From Deltaproteobacteria bacterium RIFOXYA12_FULL_61_11 (GTDB taxonomy: Bacteria; Bdellovibrionota_F; JAHFAK01; YA12-FULL-61-11), in the NCBI GenBank assembly GCA_001799195.1, contig MGSU01000118.1, positions 1 through 46,488 of the forward strand: a stretch of DNA of 46,488 nucleotides. The letters are read 5' to 3'. Shown in pieces: positions 17,759 through 26,066 of this stretch. The notes beneath the pieces are model-generated. The model had not been told where the DNA came from. It did not search any database and saw nothing but the letters and a program-made list of their open reading frames with translations. How positions within the stretch are numbered: the stretch's first letter is position 1; each line of letters begins with the position of its first letter. The position numbers were made by a program, and so were the translations under genes.

Positions 17759-19039
17759 ATGCAACAGCACCTCCAATTTCGATCCTTGCCAACCGGAATT
17801 CGTGCCCGATCCTTTGCTCTGCTCTCGGGCCTTCTCGGATTCTTTCTATTGGCCAGTTGTGCCGCTCCACCTCCACGGCGAGTCCTCCCCGATACCAGTG
17901 CCGATACGGCGACGACCGACCCGGTGGAACCCGATCCCGGTGGCGAACCCTCGCTCCCTTCCGGCGATTTACCAGTAGAACCGGGCCCGCTGCCGTGCAC
18001 CGGAGCGCTCGATGCCCAGTTGTGTGCCTTGGCCGGGGCAGAATGCGGCACCCTTAGCACGGTGGATGCGTGCGGCAACCCCAGGGTTGCGGAGTGTGGG
18101 AGGTGCACAGACCCGAGCGGCGTCTGTGAAGCCAATACTTGTACCTGTAGTCCTGAGGAGACTCCTGCACTGTGCTCCCGCCTGCAGCGGGGGTGTGGCA
18201 ATATCGAGGTGAAGGACAATTGCGGTGAGGTCCGGGCCGCGAATTGCGGGGTGTGTACCTGTAATGCTGCGGTCCAGAGCGGAGAGTTCTCGCTCCCCGC
18301 CCATGTCTCCTACCTGCGGTGGCGCTTCAAGAGCACCGCGGTCGATAAAATGCAGGCAGAACTGAGACTCCACGATGATCCCGGTACGACCAGCGGTTTG
18401 TATCTCGCACCGTTCGATGGGACCATCGACGGCATCCGTTTCTATGCGGGTCTTCAGACCGAGGTGCTCGAACCCGGCGTGGGGGGGAGGCGAGGTAAGG
18501 GCATTGTTTTCTCTCGCTGGGAATCCCAGGACGAAGCCGATACCAGGCCGCCGCGGGAGGGTTGGAAGGAACTCGGCTCTCACGAAGGACGCTTCGTCGG
18601 CGTGCGCTTGCTCTACGACTGGGGAGTCGGGCAATTCAACTTGCGCTTGCAACGAGCGGATCAGGGCGGGGACGGCGATTGGTTCCATCTGTACCTGGAA
18701 CCCTCGGAGGGAAGTCCTATCTTCGCAGGGGGGTTGCGGTTTCCCCGTCGAGTGTCCACCTCACAACCCGCCTCGATCAACCCCAACCTGACCAGTTTTC
18801 TCGAAATCTACAGCAAAACGAAGGAATACAACACAGTAGCCCGCTGGCATTTCTCCCTGTGGCTCCGTGCCGCGGAAGAAACACCGCTCAGTATTCGCAG
18901 CGAATATCCGGCCTTCCCCACCGCCGAGTTCCCCAATGTCGATACTTTTTGGAACCCGGAAGACCGCAGACCGCATATGCTTCTCGGTGCCACAGCGCGG
19001 CGCTGCCATGCGGCGGGGGTGTTGTTCTCGGTCGAATGA
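17759..19039 (+). CDS. Cys-rich lipoprotein with C-terminal beta domain
   Basis: 426 aa. Lipobox L-L-A-S-C (Cys near 36), Pro/Asp-rich spacer, then a disulfide-rich segment (about 80-175) with two units of the form C-x-L-x-x-x-C-G-x(6)-D-x-C-G-x(6)-C-G-x-C that I know from secreted proteins of myxobacteria and Bradymonadales. The remainder, with R-W-R-F-K-S, F-Y-A-G-L-Q-T-E and I-V-F-S-R-W-E segments, looks like a sugar- or lectin-type beta sandwich, possibly DUF3472-like, but this is uncertain. It starts 47 nt after the previous lipoprotein, so the two are probably co-transcribed. It converges with the Nudix gene, only 13 nt apart. Confidence 0.78.
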   Translation: MQQHLQFRSLPTGIRARSFALLSGLLGFFLLASCAAPPPRRVLPDTSADTATTDPVEPDPGGEPSLPSGDLPVEPGPLPCTGALDAQLCALAGAECGTLSTVDACGNPRVAECGRCTDPSGVCEANTCTCSPEETPALCSRLQRGCGNIEVKDNCGEVRAANCGVCTCNAAVQSGEFSLPAHVSYLRWRFKSTAVDKMQAELRLHDDPGTTSGLYLAPFDGTIDGIRFYAGLQTEVLEPGVGGRRGKGIVFSRWESQDEADTRPPREGWKELGSHEGRFVGVRLLYDWGVGQFNLRLQRADQGGDGDWFHLYLEPSEGSPIFAGGLRFPRRVSTSQPASINPNLTSFLEIYSKTKEYNTVARWHFSLWLRAAEETPLSIRSEYPAFPTAEFPNVDTFWNPEDRRPHMLLGATARRCHAAGVLFSVE

Positions 19040-19052
19040 AGGAGTGGAACGG

Positions 19053-19745
19053 TCAGCGGCGCAAAAGTCTCGGACGTGCCCGGTGCATGGCCACGATGGA
19101 GAAGGAATCCGTGATCTCACCGCTCTGGATCATGGCCTCGAAATTCTTGAACGAGATATACCGCACGTTGCGGACCGTCCCGGTATCCCGTTCCCGTTCG
19201 ACCTTGCCGCGTTGACATCCGGTGGCCAGGAACAATTTGACCTCGTAGGTCAAGATGCCGCTGTCCGGAGTGATCACGCCCATTTTGCTCAAGGTGCAAT
19301 CGTGGACTCCGACCTCCTCCTTGAGCTCTTGGCGCGCGAGAGCCTCGAGGTCGTTGTCGTCTCCCATGCCGCGGGGTATTTCCCAGATCCACCGGCGCAG
19401 GGGATGGCGATAATGCTCGATGAGAACGACCTCTCCGCTGCTGAGGACCGGTAGGACGCCGATGAGGTTCGGTTTGTTCCAGGAGAACCGGAGATAGGTA
19501 CCCGAAATATTGCCAGGGAAGAGGACCTCGTCATCGTAGAGGGTGCCGAAGGGGTTGCTGTAGACGGGCCGCTGCTGCTTGATCTGGACTTCCCCGCGGA
19601 CTGCAGAACCGGGGGCCACGTCTTTCACCGCCAACGGAGCAGGAGACGGCAAGGGCGGTGGCTCCTTCGCCGGAGGTGTCTTGGTATCGACCGCAACGGC
19701 CGGGAGCGCGAGGAACAGGGTGAGCACGAAGACGACGTGGAGCAT
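19053..19745 (-). CDS. Exported Nudix-fold hydrolase
   Basis: 230 aa. The N-terminus (residues 1-18) is a signal peptide ending A-V-A, followed by a Pro-rich spacer to about 45. The Nudix domain (about 75-215) has E-I-P-R-G-M-G and the box core Q-E-L-K-E-E-V-G-V; the usual R of R-E-x-x-E-E is Q and the upstream Glu is replaced by N/D, so the metal-binding E-E is kept but the box is slightly degenerate. The layout resembles ADP-ribose pyrophosphatases, normally cytoplasmic; export is unusual. I start at ATG 19745 (AGAGG upstream) instead of the longer 19820 frame because the signal peptide begins there. It follows the subtilase by 71 nt. Confidence 0.78.
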   Translation of the reverse strand: MLHVVFVLTLFLALPAVAVDTKTPPAKEPPPLPSPAPLAVKDVAPGSAVRGEVQIKQQRPVYSNPFGTLYDDEVLFPGNISGTYLRFSWNKPNLIGVLPVLSSGEVVLIEHYRHPLRRWIWEIPRGMGDDNDLEALARQELKEEVGVHDCTLSKMGVITPDSGILTYEVKLFLATGCQRGKVERERDTGTVRNVRYISFKNFEAMIQSGEITDSFSIVAMHRARPRLLRR

Positions 19746-19816
19746 ACAGGACCTCTCGGTCTGTTGAAAGGCAGGTGGGGTTGGTGGTTGCCCAGGCACG
19801 ATGGGGGGAAGGGAAG

Positions 19817-21907
19817 TCACTGGGCGCCGGTAATCACACGCACGTCATCCAGGAACCATCCGTCCTTGTTGATCGAGCGGTCTGCGAGGACGGTAAAGCG
19901 AAGCACCAGTTGGGCCTCGGCCTGGAGCATTTGGGTAAGATCAGCGATGGAACGCTCCCATCCCTTCGACATACCCGTGAAACGAGAGATGGTACTGAAC
20001 GTCTTGCCGCCGTCGATCGAGACTTCGAAGATCGCCCAGTCGTACCGCGGTTCGAGGTCGTACTGGTGTAGGAAATCGACGACCACGGTACGGCCGGCGG
20101 TCACGGTCAAGGGTTTGGAGGTGATGGAGAAGGTGGAACTATTCTTGTAGAACGTTCCCGGGCTGTCGGACATGGCTTTCTGGCCGTTCGCGGCCTTTTC
20201 ATCGGAGATCGCCCAGGTACCGGAAAGGTTCCAGGCTTCGGCAGAACCCTCCATGGTGTCGAGGAAGACGAGATTGACCTTCTTGGTCGTGCCCGAGGTC
20301 GGATTGGACAGGGCTGAGAGGTTGTTGGCATTGTCGAAGACCCTCACCGCAACGTGATAGGCGGTGTCGAAATTCAAGCCGGTCAAGGTATAGGTTTCCT
20401 TCTGTCCCGGTTGGACGGGAGTGAGGGAGATCTGCACGGCGGTCGCCTCGGCCCAGTCCTTTTCGGAGGTGATCGGACGCGTGGAATAACGGAGTTGGTA
20501 GCCGGAAGCAACGCCGGAGGTGCCATCGTCCCCGGTCGCCGTCCAGGAGAGGGTCAAGGAGGTGAGATCCGCGGTGATCACCGTCAGGTCCTCGAGGGCG
20601 TCGGGCGGAACGTTGTCGGTCTCGAGCGCGCTCAGGAGGTTCAGCCGTCCCCCGGTGGCAACCTTGCCGTTGAGGGCGGGCAGACGATCGACCCCGGCGA
20701 GCAACCTGCTCTTGAGCCCCATCGCGTCGATGGTCGGGAATGCGGCTTTGACCAAGGCGGCGGCTCCGGCGACATGGGGAGTCGCCATGGAGGTACCGCT
20801 GAGTTTCGCATACCCACCACCGGGAACCGTGCTGAGAATATTTGCGCCGGGGGCTGCGAGGTCGACGCTCATTGCACCGAAACAACTGAAACCGGCAAGA
20901 GCGTCGGCGTGGTCGGTAGCCGCCACGGCGATGACGTTGGGAAGCTCGTAATTCGAGGGGTACTGAGGCTTCTGGTCATTGTCCGAACCCGAATTGCCGG
21001 CCGCGGCGACGAAGAGCCTGCCGGCGGCATTGGCTTGGTTGATGGCGTCGTACATGCCCTGACTGAAGCCGCCCCCACCCCAACTGTTGTTGGTGAGATG
21101 CGCCCCGATGAGGGTGGTGTACTCGATGGCCTTGATGGCGTTCGCCAGCGTGCCGCTTCCGGTGTCGGTGAGGAACTTCGCTCCGACAAGACTGACCTGC
21201 CAGTTGACCCCGACCACGCCTTCTTTGTTGTTGCCCACTCCACCGATCGTTCCGGCGACGTGGGTGCCGTGTTTATTGTCGTCGAAGGGGTCGTTGTCGT
21301 TGTTGGCGAAATCCCATCCTTGGAAGTCGTCGATGAAGCCGTTCTTGTCGTCATCCACGCCGTTGGAGGTCTTGTCCTTGCCCTGAGAGTCCTTGCCGGT
21401 CTCTCCCGGGTTACGCCAGCAATTTGCCTTGAGATCGGGATGAGTGCAGTCGATGCCGGTGTCGATGATGGCCACGAGGACGGCGCGTGAGCCTGTCGTC
21501 ACGCCCCAGGCCTCCGGCGCATCGATGTCGGCGTCGGCCTTGCCCCCGGTCTGTCCGGAATTGTGCAAGCCGAAGAGCTGGGAGAATTCAGGGTCATTGG
21601 GAGTGGCCCCGATGCTCAGGATGTAGTTGGGCTCGATGTACTCGAACACGCCGCTCAGGCCGAGGGTGGAGAGGGTTGAAAGGGTATCAACCTCACCATT
21701 AGCACGGAGATGCACAGCCCCGATACCGTCGAAGGTGTCGACGACCTCCAGGCCCTGGTCGGCGAGAAGCGTGCGCAGGATGCCGACCTCGCCCCCCTGC
21801 TTGAACTTGGCGATGAACTCACCCGGTACGAAGCGATCCCCGGCATAGCCGGTGATGGTGCTGAGGCCCAGGACCAGGACAATGATGAAGAACCACGTGT
21901 TGCGCAT
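19817..21907 (-). CDS. Secreted subtilisin-family (S8) serine protease with FN3 and C-terminal jelly-roll domain
   Basis: 696 aa. Signal peptide about 1-22, inhibitor-I9-like prodomain (about 25-100), and S8 catalytic domain (about 140-425) with Asp149 (I-I-D-T-G), His213 (K-H-G-T-H-V-A-G), oxyanion Asn305 (A-A-G-N-S-G) and Ser373 (S-G-T-S-M-A-T-P-H). An acidic D-x-D-x-D/N loop (about 182-210) suggests calcium binding. A fibronectin type III domain (about 436-545) and a C-terminal beta domain (about 550-696) ending G-W-F-L-D-D-V-R, as in immune-inhibitor-A-like proteases, follow. All catalytic residues are present. Start ATG 21907 has GGAGG upstream. Confidence 0.93.
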   Translation of the reverse strand: MRNTWFFIIVLVLGLSTITGYAGDRFVPGEFIAKFKQGGEVGILRTLLADQGLEVVDTFDGIGAVHLRANGEVDTLSTLSTLGLSGVFEYIEPNYILSIGATPNDPEFSQLFGLHNSGQTGGKADADIDAPEAWGVTTGSRAVLVAIIDTGIDCTHPDLKANCWRNPGETGKDSQGKDKTSNGVDDDKNGFIDDFQGWDFANNDNDPFDDNKHGTHVAGTIGGVGNNKEGVVGVNWQVSLVGAKFLTDTGSGTLANAIKAIEYTTLIGAHLTNNSWGGGGFSQGMYDAINQANAAGRLFVAAAGNSGSDNDQKPQYPSNYELPNVIAVAATDHADALAGFSCFGAMSVDLAAPGANILSTVPGGGYAKLSGTSMATPHVAGAAALVKAAFPTIDAMGLKSRLLAGVDRLPALNGKVATGGRLNLLSALETDNVPPDALEDLTVITADLTSLTLSWTATGDDGTSGVASGYQLRYSTRPITSEKDWAEATAVQISLTPVQPGQKETYTLTGLNFDTAYHVAVRVFDNANNLSALSNPTSGTTKKVNLVFLDTMEGSAEAWNLSGTWAISDEKAANGQKAMSDSPGTFYKNSSTFSITSKPLTVTAGRTVVVDFLHQYDLEPRYDWAIFEVSIDGGKTFSTISRFTGMSKGWERSIADLTQMLQAEAQLVLRFTVLADRSINKDGWFLDDVRVITGAQ

Positions 21908-21953
21908 GCCCCCCTCCTGCTGTTCGACGACGTGACCGCTCACGAAGCGGCCC

Positions 21954-21982
21954 ATACTTGCACGAATCGGCGAAGCTGTCAA
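21954..21982 (-). promoter_or_regulatory. Promoter of the subtilase gene
   Basis: On the minus strand: -35 TTGACA (21977-21982), 17-bp spacer, -10 AAGTAT (21954-21959). Leader about 40 nt to ATG 21907. The AT-rich 22015-22045 stretch upstream is unusual for this genome but has no hairpin. Confidence 0.5.
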
Positions 21983-22046
21983 ACCGAGGCGCAAAGAATC
22001 CCAGAGAGTCCCAGAAATGTTGTATTACAATGATAAAATTAGATAA

Positions 22047-23972
22047 TTACCGGTCACCAAACCTGAGAGTTGGTACCTCGGGGGGCCTGATGAGCCCACA
22101 ACCGCCCATGGACTGATCGTATTCCGAAGGGTCGGCGGGGAGGCTCGTCGGTGGGGGAGGCCCGAACCCCGCCTCGAGGGTCACGTGGACCGGGGGGCTG
22201 ATCCCATAGAAATTATAGGCTTCGACATACTCCAACACATATCTGCCGGGCAGGTCGGGGGTGAACCGGATTTCTCGTTGGAGGGGTTGACCGATCAGAG
22301 CGTTGCTGCCCTGGGGACGGGAGAGTATCCGCCAGGCGTAAGCGATGGTGGTGAACTGGGCAGAGAGTGGACTCTCACCGCGAATGGGCAAGGGGTAACC
22401 GACCGAGGCCTCCATGGTCTGGGCATTGAGTGGGTTGAGGTTGGTGGGGTAGGAAGCCTCGTACCCGGGAAGGGTGAAATGACGGCGGTAGAAGGTGTGC
22501 AGGATCACTGCCAGGTGCAAGCCCTTCCAGAGGTTCTTGTCGAGGTCGACGAAGGCCCAGAAGAAGACCCTCGGATCGATGGTACCGCGATTGAAGTACT
22601 GCAGGGTTTTGTAGACCAGACTGTCGACCACGAAGGTCACCTCGTCATAGGGCCGGGCGGGAAGGAGTTCGAGCAGGGTCTTGCGCACCTCCCACATCGT
22701 TTGCCCGAACAACTCGCCGAACACATGGGGGTCGCGATAGGTCGCAGGCAGCGGGTCGCTGTACTGGCGGTTGGTGTCGTCGAGGTTGCGCAGGAAGTCT
22801 TTGTTCTCCAACTTTTGCACGAAGTATTCGCCAATATGGGGATCGCTGGTCGTGGCCGCGGCGAAGTAATCGGCAAAACCTTCGTGCAGGGCGTTCTGGG
22901 TAACCTCGTTGCCCATGCCGGTGAGGCTGTCGATGACATAGTGGCAGAACTCGTGGAGGATGATGTCGGCGCTGAGCATGACGCTGTTGTAGAGCCCCGT
23001 GGATTCCGAGAAGATGATGATAGGGTAATTGCCCCCGAGCGCGGGGACGTCGAAGACCCCAAGGTAGGCCGCGTTGTTCTCCACGATTTGATCGCGGTAC
23101 TGGGTCACATTGGCATAGCCGAGCAGGGTCGGACTGGGTGGTTTGAAGGTGAAGACCTGCTCGAACCAGGCTTTTATTCGATCAACATAATAATAGATCA
23201 TCACCATCTCGATCCGCTTGTCCCCCTCGGGGAAGACGAACTGACCGTTGAAACCGGCGGCCGTCGGCTTGGACTGGTCGTCGTTGAAGACGATGATATT
23301 GCTCCCTCGCAGATCGACGAGGCTGGTGAGGTTGCTGAGCGTGTCCTGGACCGGGGGGCCATCGAGGGGGCTGAAACGATAGATGGAGCCCAGTCCATCG
23401 TACCAGCGCAAGGCAGAGGGCGGAGGCGGGGGTAGGTCCTCAAGGGCGCCGGTCGAGGCCTCGATCCGCACCCGCACGAGTTGGCGTTCGAACTCGATGT
23501 TGCGCAGGGCGGTGACCACATACCAGGGACGGGCTCCGGTTGGCGTGAGTTCGAGAGTCTGCGAGAGGGCGCGGGGGTCGTCCGGTGTGAGGCCGAGGTG
23601 GTCTTCGGCGATGTTGGAGGCTTGCTTGGGGTCGAGGCGTGGGGCCGGCGGGACCGGCAGTCCGGCCGGGAGTTCTCCGACCAGGGTGCAGTGGGCGGTG
23701 CGACGGAAGCACAACAAGCGCTGTTCTTTCTCCTGGAGAACGAACCCCCGGGGGGCGTGGCGTAGGGTATAGACGGTGAGGTCCTTGTCGCCGAAGCTCC
23801 TGGTAGTCCTGGTCTCGTGAGCGCCGAAAGCGGGCAGGGAGAAGAGGGCCTCGGCGTGGGTGCGCTCGTCCTGGCGCGCCCCCTCGACCGGGACGAGCAT
23901 GAGCAGAGAGGTCAGGAGGAGTCCGGATCCTCCTAGGTAACCCGGCCTTCGCCGCAAGGGGGTTGGGTGCAT
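22047..23972 (-). CDS. Secreted gluzincin metallopeptidase (M4/M36-like)
   Basis: 641 aa. An N-terminal hydrophobic segment (about 10-30) acts as signal peptide. Residues about 110-185 look like the PepSY/FTP propeptide found in thermolysin- and fungalysin-type proteases (A-E-D-H-L-G-L). The zinc site is H340-E-F-C-H344 with the third ligand Glu364 in A-L-H-E-G-F-A-D-Y-F, the gluzincin pattern. The C-terminal 200 residues include P-x-Y-V-L-E-Y-V-E-A-Y-N-F-Y-G, a beta-sandwich. The spacing of H-E-x-x-H to Glu resembles M36 more than M4, but family assignment is uncertain. Start ATG 23972 is used; a TTG 15 nt upstream is possible. Confidence 0.8.
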   Translation of the reverse strand: MHPTPLRRRPGYLGGSGLLLTSLLMLVPVEGARQDERTHAEALFSLPAFGAHETRTTRSFGDKDLTVYTLRHAPRGFVLQEKEQRLLCFRRTAHCTLVGELPAGLPVPPAPRLDPKQASNIAEDHLGLTPDDPRALSQTLELTPTGARPWYVVTALRNIEFERQLVRVRIEASTGALEDLPPPPPSALRWYDGLGSIYRFSPLDGPPVQDTLSNLTSLVDLRGSNIIVFNDDQSKPTAAGFNGQFVFPEGDKRIEMVMIYYYVDRIKAWFEQVFTFKPPSPTLLGYANVTQYRDQIVENNAAYLGVFDVPALGGNYPIIIFSESTGLYNSVMLSADIILHEFCHYVIDSLTGMGNEVTQNALHEGFADYFAAATTSDPHIGEYFVQKLENKDFLRNLDDTNRQYSDPLPATYRDPHVFGELFGQTMWEVRKTLLELLPARPYDEVTFVVDSLVYKTLQYFNRGTIDPRVFFWAFVDLDKNLWKGLHLAVILHTFYRRHFTLPGYEASYPTNLNPLNAQTMEASVGYPLPIRGESPLSAQFTTIAYAWRILSRPQGSNALIGQPLQREIRFTPDLPGRYVLEYVEAYNFYGISPPVHVTLEAGFGPPPPTSLPADPSEYDQSMGGCGLIRPPEVPTLRFGDR

Positions 23973-24016
23973 GGTCAAAGTGGTCAATCCGCCGGTCTCA
24001 TCTTCCTATCTTGGGG

Positions 24017-24025
24017 ATTATACCA
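24017..24025 (-). promoter_or_regulatory. Extended -10 promoter of the metallopeptidase
   Basis: On the minus strand TGG-TATAAT (-10 at 24017-24022), a perfect -10 with TGn extension; the -35 region is poor. Leader about 38 nt. Confidence 0.55.
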
Positions 24026-24083
24026 GAGGATGGCAAGGGTCCAGTACCGGAGATGGGAATAGCGTATCCCTACCGATCACATT

Positions 24084-24272
24084 CCTTCAGTCTTGGGGTG
24101 GATTGCAGTTTGTTTGTCACCACCTTAGGGTGGCGCCGACGGGGGACCCCCGCCACGCGCAAGCATGAGCATGGTAGGGGCGGCCGCAAGGATGCGGACC
24201 TCCAGCGCCGCGCAGGATGCAGCGGCGTCGGTGTGAGAGGCGACAGGACCCCTTACCTTCCAAGACTGAAGG
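24084..24272 (+). repeat. Structured repeat element, long copy (13-bp terminal inverted repeats)
   Basis: Bounded by CCTTCAGTCTTGG (24084-24096) and its perfect complement CCAAGACTGAAGG (24260-24272). It matches the reverse complement of 34206-34343, with long identical tracts (about 46 nt spanning 24129-24174, and 23 nt near 24235-24257). Internal stems: CCACC/GGTGG (24120-24133), or alternatively GTGGC/GCCAC (24130-24134 with 24152-24156) around GGGGG-A-CCCCC. An extra 53 nt (24183-24235), absent from the other copy, holds two hairpins: CCGCA-AGGA-TGCGG (24184-24197) and CGCCGC...GCGGCG (24206-24227, also an AGGA loop). No target-site duplication is evident. It lies between two divergent promoters. 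It could be a MITE-like element or a structured RNA. Confidence 0.85.
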
Positions 24273-24296
24273 TTTACACCACGATGAGTCTTTTGC

Positions 24297-24325
24297 TTGT
24301 CTTGCCGCAAGGCGACGGCTAGGAT
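24297..24325 (+). promoter_or_regulatory. Promoter of the 24.4-kb lipoprotein / rmlA unit
   Basis: -35 TTGTCT (24297-24302), 17-bp spacer, -10 TAGGAT (24320-24325), leader about 31 nt. It lies downstream of the repeat element, so the element is outside the predicted transcript. Both hexamers are identical to those of the thioesterase promoter at 39167. Confidence 0.55.
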
Positions 24326-24362
24326 GCCTCGGTATGGTTCGAAGATGGCGGGGAGGCTACGG

Positions 24363-25145
24363 ATGCGCGCGATGAGGTGGTGGTCGGGTTGTGGGATAGT
24401 CGTGCTGAGCACGGTATTGGGCTGCGGTGGGTCCTCGGATTCGAAGGATCCGACGCTGGTCGATGTCTGGTTCGTGCAGAAGATCAAGGTTGGTGGCGCC
24501 GAGCTCGCAGGCGTGGATGGCTTTTTCCAGGTGCGGCAGAATCGTTCGGTGCGAGGTTTCTTGGCCTACGAGACCACGGTGGGGACAGCCACGGTGGCGC
24601 GCAGCGCCGACTTCACCGGTTCGCTCAAGGCCTCTGACGGCAACCTCGAGCTCAACCTGAAGGCCGATCGCACCCAGGACGAGGTGGTCCTCTCGGATCT
24701 CCAACTCACCACCGAGGGCGCCACGAGGACCTATCAGGTCTCGGAGGTAGGTAAGACGTTGTCTTTCAAGATCGAGGCCGGATCTGTCAGTGTGGAACTG
24801 GAGTTCCTGGGTCTGCTCGGAACCTGGACCCTGAGCGCCCTGGTCGAAGACGGTGCGACGGTACCCACGGCGAGCGGTTCTCTGGAATTGGCCGACAGTG
24901 GCACCTATTCCATGATCAGAACCAAGCCCACGACCGCCGGCACCAACACCGTGCAGGCCAGTGGATCCTATGAAGTGCAACGTTCCGCCCAGGGTGAGAT
25001 CGGTCTGGAACTCAAGCAGCGTCAACCCGCGGTCATCTCCATCCCCTGCACCTTTGCCCTTGCCCTGCACAGCCTGGACCTGACCTGCACCACCACCCTG
25101 GGAGCTGTGTCCGTGGTCACCGAAGAACGTTATTCGCGTCCGTGA
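24363..25145 (+). CDS. Lipoprotein, lipocalin-like
   Basis: 260 aa. Signal peptide with lipobox V-L-G-C (Cys near 21), then G-G-S-S-D-S-K. The mature part is made of short alternating strands and two halves that each begin with an aromatic turn (L-V-D-V-W-F-V-Q and L-L-G-T-W-T-L-S), the pattern of lipocalin-like domains annotated in many lipoproteins; no specific family is claimed. Start ATG 24363 has GGGAGG 6 nt upstream. The gene ends 7 nt before rmlA, suggesting co-transcription. Function unknown. Confidence 0.78.
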   Translation: MRAMRWWSGCGIVVLSTVLGCGGSSDSKDPTLVDVWFVQKIKVGGAELAGVDGFFQVRQNRSVRGFLAYETTVGTATVARSADFTGSLKASDGNLELNLKADRTQDEVVLSDLQLTTEGATRTYQVSEVGKTLSFKIEAGSVSVELEFLGLLGTWTLSALVEDGATVPTASGSLELADSGTYSMIRTKPTTAGTNTVQASGSYEVQRSAQGEIGLELKQRQPAVISIPCTFALALHSLDLTCTTTLGAVSVVTEERYSRP

Positions 25146-25152
25146 GTTCACC

Positions 25153-26046
25153 ATGAAAGGTATTGTCCTCGCCGGTGGTGCCGGTTCCCGGCTCTATCCC
25201 GTCACCCGGGTCCTCAGCAAGCAGCTCCTGCCCGTCTACGACAAACCGATGATCTATTATCCGCTCTCGGTCTTGATGCTGGCTGGTCTGCGCGAGGTAC
25301 TGATCATCTCGACCCCCCACGATCTACCGCGTTTCGAGGAATTGCTCGGCAGCGGGGAACGTCTGGGGATGCGTTTCGCTTATCTGGCCCAGCCGGAACC
25401 CAAGGGAATAGCCCAGGCTTTCCTCTTGGGAGCCGAGTTCCTCGGAACCTCTCCGGTCTGCCTCGTGCTCGGGGACAACGTACTCCACGGCAGCGGCCTG
25501 ACCGGCCTCCTGGCCCGTTGCGTGACCACGGTCGAGCACCAGGGTGGGGCCGTCATCGCCACCTACGTGGTCAAGGATCCCGAGCGTTACGGCGTGGTGA
25601 CCTTCGGCCGGGGCGGTGCCGTGGTCGGACTCGAAGAGAAACCTGCGCGGCCCCGTTCGAATCATGCCGTCGTCGGTCTGTATTTCTATGATAACGAGGT
25701 CATCTCCATCGCCGCCGGGCTCACTCCTTCCGGCCGGGGCGAGTTGGAGATCACCGACGTCAATCGGGCCTACCTCCAGAGGGGAACCCTACGCGTGGAG
25801 CATCTCGGCCGGGGCGTTGCTTGGCTGGATACCGGCACCCACGAGACCTTGCTCGATGCCTCCAACTTCGTCCAGACTATCGAGCAGCGGCAAGGTCTCA
25901 AGATCGGTTGTCTGGAAGAGATCGCCTTCCAACGGGGATATATCGATCGCAACCGCCTGATCGAACTCGGGAAGGCCATGCACGCCAATGACTATGGCAG
26001 GTATCTGCTCGAGTTGGCCCGAACCGACGGAGAATCTGCTCTCTGA
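25153..26046 (+). CDS. rmlA: Glucose-1-phosphate thymidylyltransferase
   Basis: 297 aa, normal RmlA/RfbA length. N-terminal nucleotide-binding G-I-V-L-A-G-G-A-G-S-R-L-Y-P with V-L-S-K-Q-L-L-P-V-Y-D-K-P-M-I-Y-Y, L-G-D-N-V-L-H-G (usually L-G-D-N-I-F-Y-G), E-E-K-P, and W-L-D-T-G-T near the end are all present. It makes dTDP-glucose from dTTP and glucose-1-phosphate, the first step to dTDP-rhamnose for lipopolysaccharide or capsule. The rmlBCD genes are not in the window. It follows a lipoprotein by 7 nt and has only a weak ribosome-binding site, so coupling is likely. Confidence 0.93.
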   Translation: MKGIVLAGGAGSRLYPVTRVLSKQLLPVYDKPMIYYPLSVLMLAGLREVLIISTPHDLPRFEELLGSGERLGMRFAYLAQPEPKGIAQAFLLGAEFLGTSPVCLVLGDNVLHGSGLTGLLARCVTTVEHQGGAVIATYVVKDPERYGVVTFGRGGAVVGLEEKPARPRSNHAVVGLYFYDNEVISIAAGLTPSGRGELEITDVNRAYLQRGTLRVEHLGRGVAWLDTGTHETLLDASNFVQTIEQRQGLKIGCLEEIAFQRGYIDRNRLIELGKAMHANDYGRYLLELARTDGESAL

Positions 26047-26066
26047 GGCTGGACCGCGGTCCGTGG

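Noticed and set aside
24084-24272. Riboswitch in the leader of the lipoprotein gene
   Set aside because: A good promoter lies between the element and the gene, and the second copy is likewise upstream of the accD promoter. The core matches no riboswitch class I know.
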